Assembly: GCA_013824165.1 (NCBI GenBank)
Contig: PNNH01000081.1
Span: forward strand, 1-38,643
DNA length: 38,643 bases
Reading direction: 5' to 3'
Origin: Methylibium sp.
GTDB lineage: Bacteria > Pseudomonadota > Gammaproteobacteria > Burkholderiales > Burkholderiaceae_C
Made by a program: the position numbers and the translations under genes. Under the pieces are notes generated by a model. That model was not told the origin of the DNA, did no database searches, and worked only from the letters and a program-made list of their open reading frames with translations. Of the stretch, positions 33,742-38,643 are shown piece by piece; the first letter of the stretch is position 1, and each line of letters starts with the position of its first letter.

Positions 33742-35556
33742 ATGGACACCCGCACCTCGACCATCACCCTGCGCATCGAGCGCGTGCGCGACGCGCTGCG
33801 CGCGGCCGGTGCCCACGCGGCCCTGGTGCCGTCGGCCGATCCACACCTCTCTGAGTACCTGCCGGAGCGCTGGCAGGGCCGGCAGTGGCTGTCGGGCTTC
33901 ACCGGTTCGATGGGCACGCTGGTGGTGACGCTGGATCGCGCCGCGATCTTCGCCGACAGCCGCTACTGGACGCAGGCCGAGGTGGAACTGGCCGGCACCG
34001 GTATCGAGCTGGTCAAGATCCCGACCGGCGCGGCCACCCATTACATCGAGTGGATCGTCGAGCAGCTCCAGAGTGGGCAGGCGCTGGCGGTCGATGGCCA
34101 GGTGCTGGGCCTGGCACTGGCGCAGCAGCTGCGCACGGCGCTGACGCGCAGGGGCCTGCAGCTGCGCAGCGACGTCGACGTGATCCAGTCCGCCTGGGAC
34201 GGGCGCCCGGCTTTGCCTGGCGATGCGATCTACGAGCACCTGCCGCCGCAAGCGGTGGTGCCGCGCGCCGACAAGCTGGCTGGCGTGCGCGCTGCGATGG
34301 CGCGCCACGGTGCCAGCCACCACTTCATCTCCACCGTCGACGACATTGCCTGGCTGCTGAACCTGCGCGGCGCCGATGTGGACTACAACCCGGTGTTCCT
34401 AGCCCATGTGCTGATGGACGCGCAGCAAGGCCTGGCCCTGTTCGTGGGCGCCGGCAAGGTCCCGGCCGAGCTGCAGGCCCGCCTGGCGCTGGATGGCGTG
34501 AAGCTGGCCGACTATGCGCAAGCCGCCAGCGCGCTGGCTGCCCTGCCGGCCGACGCGGCTCTGCTGGTGGACCCGCGACGTGTGACGCTGGGCCTGCGCG
34601 AGGCCGTGCCGGCTGGCGTCAAGGTGATCGAGGCGATCAACCCCAGCACGCTGGCCAAGAGCCGCAAGACCTCTGGCGAGGCCGCGCATGTGCGCGAGGC
34701 GATGGCGCAGGACGGCGCGGCGATGTGCGAGTTCTACGCCTGGTTCGAGGCCGCGATGGCGCGCGGCGAGCGTGTCACCGAGATCACCATCGACGAGCGC
34801 TTGAGCGCCGCACGCGCCAAGCGCCCGGGCTTCAAGGGCCTCAGCTTCCCCACCATCGCCGGCTTCAACGCCAACGGCGCGATGCCGCATTACCGCGCCA
34901 CGCAGGAATCGCATGCGGTGATCGAGGGCAATGGTCTGCTGCTGATCGACTCGGGCGCGCAGTACCTGGGTGGCACCACTGATATCACGCGGGTCTGGCC
35001 GATCGGCCAGGTCAGCGCGGCGCAGAAGCGCGACTACACGCTGGTGCTCAAGGGCACGATGAACCTGTCGCGCGCGGTGTTCCCGCGCGGCACGCTGAGC
35101 CCGATGCTGGACAGCCTGGCGCGCGGCCCGCTGTGGGAGCACGGCATCGACTTCGGCCACGGCACCGGCCATGGCGTGGGCTATTTCATGAACGTCCACG
35201 AAGGCCCGCAGAGCATCTCCAAGGCGGTGGCCGAGCCGCAAATGGCGATGGAGCCCGGCATGATCACCTCGATCGAGCCCGGCGTGTATCGCCCCGGCCA
35301 ATGGGGCGTGCGGATCGAAAACCTGGTGCTGAACATCGAGCTGGAGACGCCAGAGAAAGGCCAGTTCGGCGAGATGCTGGCCTTCGAGACCCTGACCCTG
35401 TGCCCGATCGACACCCGCTGCCTGGACCTGGCGCTGATGCGCGCCGACGAAATCGCGTGGCTGAACGGGTATCACGCGCAAGTGCGCGAGCGCCTGACGC
35501 CGCTGGTGAGCGGCGAAGCGCTGGCTTGGCTGCAGGCGCGCACCGAAGCCGTCTGA
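33742..35556 (+). CDS. Xaa-Pro aminopeptidase (M24B, three-domain aminopeptidase P)
   Basis: A 604-residue dinuclear-metal aminopeptidase that removes N-terminal residues before proline, probably cytoplasmic. Two creatinase-like N-terminal domains (about 1-300) precede the pita-bread catalytic domain. Metal ligands are visible in LLIDSGAQY (Asp), GGTTDITR (Asp), GTGHGVGYFMNVHEGP (His), SIEPGVY (Glu) and RIENLVL (Glu). The three-domain length matches eukaryotic-like XPNPEP1 and is longer than E. coli PepP. GGAGA precedes ATG 33742, and a TACAAT (33665-33670) could be its -10. A strong hairpin terminator follows. Confidence 0.95.
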   Translation: MDTRTSTITLRIERVRDALRAAGAHAALVPSADPHLSEYLPERWQGRQWLSGFTGSMGTLVVTLDRAAIFADSRYWTQAEVELAGTGIELVKIPTGAATHYIEWIVEQLQSGQALAVDGQVLGLALAQQLRTALTRRGLQLRSDVDVIQSAWDGRPALPGDAIYEHLPPQAVVPRADKLAGVRAAMARHGASHHFISTVDDIAWLLNLRGADVDYNPVFLAHVLMDAQQGLALFVGAGKVPAELQARLALDGVKLADYAQAASALAALPADAALLVDPRRVTLGLREAVPAGVKVIEAINPSTLAKSRKTSGEAAHVREAMAQDGAAMCEFYAWFEAAMARGERVTEITIDERLSAARAKRPGFKGLSFPTIAGFNANGAMPHYRATQESHAVIEGNGLLLIDSGAQYLGGTTDITRVWPIGQVSAAQKRDYTLVLKGTMNLSRAVFPRGTLSPMLDSLARGPLWEHGIDFGHGTGHGVGYFMNVHEGPQSISKAVAEPQMAMEPGMITSIEPGVYRPGQWGVRIENLVLNIELETPEKGQFGEMLAFETLTLCPIDTRCLDLALMRADEIAWLNGYHAQVRERLTPLVSGEALAWLQARTEAV

Positions 35557-35578
35557 ACGACGACACGCTCAGCCAAGT

Positions 35579-35610
35579 AAAAAGGGCAGGCCGCGCCTGC
35601 CCTATTCTTT
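35579..35610. terminator. Bidirectional intrinsic terminator
   Basis: AGGGCAGG (35583-35590) and CCTGCCCT (35596-35603) form a perfect 8-bp stem with loop CCGCG. It is flanked by an A-run (35579-35583) and a T-rich stretch (TATTCTTT). Located between the convergent aminopeptidase and response-regulator genes, it can stop transcription from both sides. Confidence 0.88.
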
Positions 35611-35623
35611 GCTCAGCACCGGT

Positions 35624-36445
35624 TCACATCTGCCGGAACAGGTGCAGATAGCTGCGACTGACCGGCAGCACCTCGGGGCGGCCTTTCAGATGCAGATCGG
35701 CCGTCTCGTTAGGGCCGCGGGTCACATGGCTGATGGCGCGCAGGTTCACCACCACCGAGCGGTGCACCTGGGCAAAGGCTTGCTGATCCAACTGCTCGAT
35801 CAGTTCGCGGATCGGCGTGCGGATCAAGGCCTCGCCTTCCTGCCAGACCACCAGCGTGTACTTTTCGTCCGAGCGCATGAAGATGATCTGCTCGACCGGG
35901 ATCAGCTTGAGCGTACTGCCCACCGAGGCGCGCAACCACTGCAGCGGCGCCGGACGCGGTGGCTCGGCCGCGGGATTGCCACTCTTGAGGCGTTCGTTGA
36001 GCTGGCTCAGCGCCGCCTCCAGCGCCGCTTCCAGGCGCGCCTGACTCCCCTCGCCTGGTGTGCCGGCGGCCGAGGCCGCCAGGCGCTCCTGCAGGCGCTC
36101 CACGGTGTCAGCCAGACGCTCGGGCTCCAGCGGCTTGACGACATAGTCCAGAGCGCCCTGCTCGAAAGCCTGCACCGCGTATTGTTCGTAGGCAGTGACG
36201 AACACCAGCTGCGCACGCCGGGCAATCGCCTTGGCCGCTTCGACACCACTCAGGCCTGGCATGTGCACATCCAGGAAGACGATCTGCGGGCGCAACTGCT
36301 CGAACAACTCGATCGCCTCCCGGCCATTGCGGGCCTGCCCGACGATCCGCAGCTCAGGCCAGGCCTGCGCCAGGCCTCGCACCAGGCTCTCCCGCAGCAG
36401 CGGCTCGTCGTCGGCGATCAGGGCTGTAGCTTCAGGACTCGTCAT
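35624..36445 (-). CDS. LytR/AlgR-type response regulator (REC-LytTR)
   Basis: A 273-residue response regulator. The receiver domain (about 6-120) has the acidic pair D12/D13, the phosphoryl acceptor D59 in FLDVHMPG and the conserved K104 in VVKPLEP. A Pro/Ala-rich linker leads to a LytTR DNA-binding domain (about 170-273), with VEQIIFMRSDEKYTLVV and FAQVHRSVVVNLRAI. LytTR proteins bind paired direct-repeat sites. Its start overlaps the histidine kinase stop by 4 bp (TCAT on the plus strand), so it forms a coupled two-component system. Targets are not apparent. Confidence 0.95.
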   Translation of the reverse strand: MTSPEATALIADDEPLLRESLVRGLAQAWPELRIVGQARNGREAIELFEQLRPQIVFLDVHMPGLSGVEAAKAIARRAQLVFVTAYEQYAVQAFEQGALDYVVKPLEPERLADTVERLQERLAASAAGTPGEGSQARLEAALEAALSQLNERLKSGNPAAEPPRPAPLQWLRASVGSTLKLIPVEQIIFMRSDEKYTLVVWQEGEALIRTPIRELIEQLDQQAFAQVHRSVVVNLRAISHVTRGPNETADLHLKGRPEVLPVSRSYLHLFRQM

Positions 36446-37533
36446 GGGGTGAACTCGATTTCTGCGCGCAATCCATGCGGCTGATTTTCGGTCAGGTCCA
36501 GTCGCGCCGTCTCGCCGTAGAAGACCTGCAGCCGCTCACGCAGATTGCGCAGCCCCGTGCCCGAGCCCATCTGCTGGGTCAGGCCGACACCGGAGTCGCT
36601 GACCCACAGGCGCAGCGGTCGGCCCGGAGCCTCGCGGAATCCGCTGACCTCGATGCTGCCGCCCTCCTCGCTCGGGTCGATGCCGTGGCGCACCGCGTTC
36701 TCGACCAGGGTCAGCAAGGCCATCGGCGGAAAGCGCAGCCCGTGCAGCTCGGCCGGCACGGCAATGAGGTACTGCAGCCGGTCCGGCATGCGCAGATGCA
36801 TCAGTTCCAGATAGGCGCGCACCAGGGCCAGTTCGTCGCCCAGGCTGGCCGCCTCGTTGTGCAGGCGCGGCACAGCGGCACGCAGATAGGCGATCAGGCT
36901 GCCGAGCACCGGCGCGGCCTGCGGCGAGCCGGTCTCGACCAATGCGCGCACATTGGCCAGGGTATTAAACAGAAAGTGCGGCTCGACCTGGGCCTGCAGC
37001 AGACGCAGCCGGGCGTCCAGCGCACGGCGCTCCAGTTCGCTGCGTTCCAGCTCGAAGTGCAGTGCCTGGCTGCGCGCTTCGGCATCGCGCTGGCGGTACA
37101 GCGCCCCCATTGCCAGTAGCGGGCCGATCAGCAGGCCCGAACCGGCGATCCAGAAGAAGCCCAGCAAGCGGCCTTCGCTGCGCAGCAGCGTGCCGATGTC
37201 GCCACCGACCGAGACCAGATAGACCAGCAAGGTGCCCAGCGGCACCATCAGCGTCACCAGTAGCACCTGCACCAGCCAGCGCGCTACCCAGCTGGGCAGG
37301 CGGCGCGGCCACTGCCCTGCCGCCGAGAAGGCCAGCAAGGCCAGCAGCGCGATGAACAGCGTCCGCCCCAACAGCACCGCATAGGGCGTGATGAAGATGG
37401 GGTTCAGCAATGTCGCCGCCAGCACCGCCAGTGCCAGGGTCAGACCCACCCGCCACAGGGTCAGCGAGGCGACGAAGCCCTGCCAGGCCTGGCGATGGCT
37501 GGGCAGGTTTCGGACAGGAAGGGTCGCGCTCAT
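36442..37533 (-). CDS. LytS/YehU-like sensor histidine kinase
   Basis: A 363-residue membrane histidine kinase of the HisKA_7/PF06580 type. Four or more hydrophobic segments lie in residues about 26-146, with no large extracytoplasmic domain. A coiled-coil linker (about 148-180) precedes the phospho-acceptor motif QAQVEPHFLFNTLANV (H186). The ATPase domain has an N-box (LVENAVRHGI) and G-boxes (DSGVGL and GTGLRNLRERL). The start at ATG 37533 excludes an unsupported longer frame. It is cotranscribed with the LytTR regulator. The stimulus is unknown; the short loops suggest membrane or intramembrane sensing. Confidence 0.93.
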   Translation of the reverse strand: MSATLPVRNLPSHRQAWQGFVASLTLWRVGLTLALAVLAATLLNPIFITPYAVLLGRTLFIALLALLAFSAAGQWPRRLPSWVARWLVQVLLVTLMVPLGTLLVYLVSVGGDIGTLLRSEGRLLGFFWIAGSGLLIGPLLAMGALYRQRDAEARSQALHFELERSELERRALDARLRLLQAQVEPHFLFNTLANVRALVETGSPQAAPVLGSLIAYLRAAVPRLHNEAASLGDELALVRAYLELMHLRMPDRLQYLIAVPAELHGLRFPPMALLTLVENAVRHGIDPSEEGGSIEVSGFREAPGRPLRLWVSDSGVGLTQQMGSGTGLRNLRERLQVFYGETARLDLTENQPHGLRAEIEFTP

Positions 37534-37646
37534 GTCCGGCACGATAGCGGGCGCCAGCGCTTTGCCCAATAGCCGGGGCCTCTTGAGGCGACGAAAGACG
37601 GAATCCGCGCCCTCAGCAGCAGCTGCTGGTATGGCGCGGCAGCAGG

Positions 37647-37895
37647 TCAGTTCACCGATTTGCGTCCGCACATCACGAAGTCACGCCCCGCGTTGACCGC
37701 AAAACGCAGGGCTTCAGCTGGCGTCGGCCAGCCATAGCCGCCAGCCAGGCACTCATCCCGGAAAGTTTCCTGCCGGGGTGTGGTGCCGCGCAGCCGCACG
37801 ACCACGACGGCGGCCACGTAGCCAAAGGCGCGCGGCCGTTCAATGGCGCCCGCATAGATCCGGTAGTCACCGGTGTCGACTTCTTCGAAGTGCAT
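37647..37895 (-). CDS. Small conserved-looking protein of unknown function
   Basis: An 82-residue protein that I do not recognise. It starts at ATG 37895, with AAGGAG at ideal spacing (6 bases), which argues that it is translated. The sequence has an acidic N-terminus (MHFEEVDTGDYRIYAGAIE), a short beta-rich hydrophobic segment (YVAAVVVVRLRG) and a C-terminal half with FRDECLAGGYGWPTPAEALRFAVNAGRDFV. It has no signal peptide or membrane helix and is probably a cytoplasmic alpha/beta protein. It lies downstream of clpA on the same strand, beyond the clpA terminator, so it probably has its own promoter. An open frame extends to 38108 but crosses that terminator. Confidence 0.7.
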   Translation of the reverse strand: MHFEEVDTGDYRIYAGAIERPRAFGYVAAVVVVRLRGTTPRQETFRDECLAGGYGWPTPAEALRFAVNAGRDFVMCGRKSVN

Positions 37896-38026
37896 GTTCA
37901 GCTCCTTGCGCAAGCGCTTGGCCTCGCAGGGCGAACTATTGCCGGCTGGCGATGCATTGACCATACGTCCAAAGAGTGCCCCCAGACGAGGGGGGTCGCG
38001 ATGGCAGACGCATCCGCAGCATGCGC

Positions 38027-38066
38027 GCAAAAGACAAGAGCCCGGTCGAACTTGACCGGGCTCTTG
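38027..38066 (-). terminator. Intrinsic terminator of clpA
   Basis: CAAGAGCCCGGTC (38035-38047) and GACCGGGCTCTTG (38054-38066) make a perfect 13-bp stem with a 6-base loop. On the minus strand it is followed by TCTTTT. It begins about 40 bases after the clpA stop and is the strongest terminator in the window. Confidence 0.93.
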
Positions 38067-38104
38067 CGCTTTACAGAACACGCGGCCTGACTGGCCGCTG
38101 CGCT

Positions 38105-38643
38105 TCAACCGGCGGTCGCCGGCTCGGCCTTGGGCTTGTTGTCACGCTGTTTGGCCGGCTGAATGTCCAGCTGTACCTCGCCGGCCGCATCGACGTCCAC
38201 CGTCAGGCGACCGCCATCGACCAGGCGGCCGAACAGCAGTTCGTCCGCCAGCGCGCGACGGATGGTGTCCTGGATCAGGCGCTGCATGGGTCGCGCGCCC
38301 ATCAGTGGATCGAAGCCCTTTTTGGCCAGGTGCTGGCGCAGCGCGTCGGTGAAGGTGACCTCGACCTTCTTCTCCTGCAGCTGGCTTTCCAGCTGGAGCA
38401 GGAACTTGTCGACCACACGCAGGATGATCTCCTGGTCCAGCGCACGGAAGGACACGATGGCATCCAGACGATTGCGGAACTCCGGCGTGAACAGGCGCTT
38501 GATGTCGGCCATCTCGTCGCCCTGCTCGCGCGCGGTGGTGAAGCCGATGGTCGACTTGTTCATCGTCTCGGCGCCCGCATTGGTCGTCATGATGATGATG
38601 ATGTTGCGGAAATCCGCCTTGCGACCGTTGTTGTCGGTCAGCG
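38105..38643 (-). CDS. clpA: ATP-dependent Clp protease ATPase subunit ClpA, C-terminal part (5' end outside window)
   Basis: This is the C-terminal end of the D2 AAA+ module of ClpA, the unfoldase that feeds ClpP. The frame is open to the window edge, continuing upstream through TDNNGRKADFRNIIIIMTTNAG. The ClpP-docking loop appears as STIGF (IGF in place of E. coli IGL). The FTPEFRNRLD segment contains the conserved arginines, and GFDPLMGARPMQRLIQ is the sensor-2 region with its GAR motif. The final 20 residues are a charged, Lys/Ala-rich tail, as in other ClpA proteins. A strong terminator follows. Confidence 0.95.
   Translation of the reverse strand, partial: LTDNNGRKADFRNIIIIMTTNAGAETMNKSTIGFTTAREQGDEMADIKRLFTPEFRNRLDAIVSFRALDQEIILRVVDKFLLQLESQLQEKKVEVTFTDALRQHLAKKGFDPLMGARPMQRLIQDTIRRALADELLFGRLVDGGRLTVDVDAAGEVQLDIQPAKQRDNKPKAEPATAG

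Noticed and set aside
37647-38108. 154-codon version of the small protein, starting at 38108
   Set aside because: It would read through the 13-bp clpA terminator hairpin and begin with unlikely Cys/Arg-rich sequence, while AAGGAG marks the start at 37895.
1-38643. CRISPR arrays, tRNA/rRNA genes, prophage or defence systems
   Set aside because: No spaced direct-repeat array, cloverleaf-like sequence, phage structural gene or nuclease/helicase cluster was seen on either strand.

Overview
The window is GC-rich, densely packed bacterial chromosome. Family-level protein similarity, a PEP-CTERM surface protein, an SbtA/SbtB pair and an anthraniloyl-CoA cluster suggest a beta-proteobacterium of the order Burkholderiales (Roseateles/Rubrivivax-like). 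This placement is my inference from remembered homologues; no search was run. I see no rRNA, tRNA, CRISPR array, insertion sequence or prophage gene. No stretch longer than about 300 bases lacks a gene.

Layout. 1-2867: the end of a PhoH-type ATPase, a HAD phosphatase and a convergent MdtD-like MFS exporter. 3103-7153: an exported M3 oligopeptidase and propionyl-CoA ligase PrpE. 7452-8141: an exported NlpC/P60 peptidase. 8131-12040 (minus strand): an ECF-type sigma factor, a membrane serine/threonine kinase and a PEP-CTERM protein. 12101-15230: a ketimine-reductase-like enzyme and glutaryl-CoA dehydrogenase, divergent from a LysR regulator. 15330-16588: an SbtA-like bicarbonate permease overlapping an SbtB-like PII protein. 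16608-29566 (minus strand): a run of 13 tightly spaced genes. 29771-32587 (plus strand): kynB-kynU-kynA. 32718-35556: an exported alpha/beta hydrolase and aminopeptidase P. 35624-37533: a LytS/LytR-type two-component pair. 37647-38643: a small unknown protein and the end of ClpA.

The metabolic core is the divergent kyn/abm locus. KynA, KynB and KynU convert tryptophan to anthranilate and alanine. The opposite operon encodes a 2-aminobenzoate-CoA ligase and a fused 2-aminobenzoyl-CoA monooxygenase/reductase. It also carries a short-chain dehydrogenase, crotonase, acyl-CoA dehydrogenase, MarR regulator, five-part Liv-type ABC importer, thioesterase and Rid-family protein. Together these would import an aromatic acid and take tryptophan-derived anthranilate through a CoA-thioester, ring-reducing route rather than through catechol.

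The least explained part is the sigma factor-kinase-PEP-CTERM cassette. The same 33-bp two-block sequence lies immediately before the kinase start and again before the PEP-CTERM gene. It looks like a shared promoter class, possibly read by the cassette's own sigma factor, and it would make the kinase mRNA leaderless.
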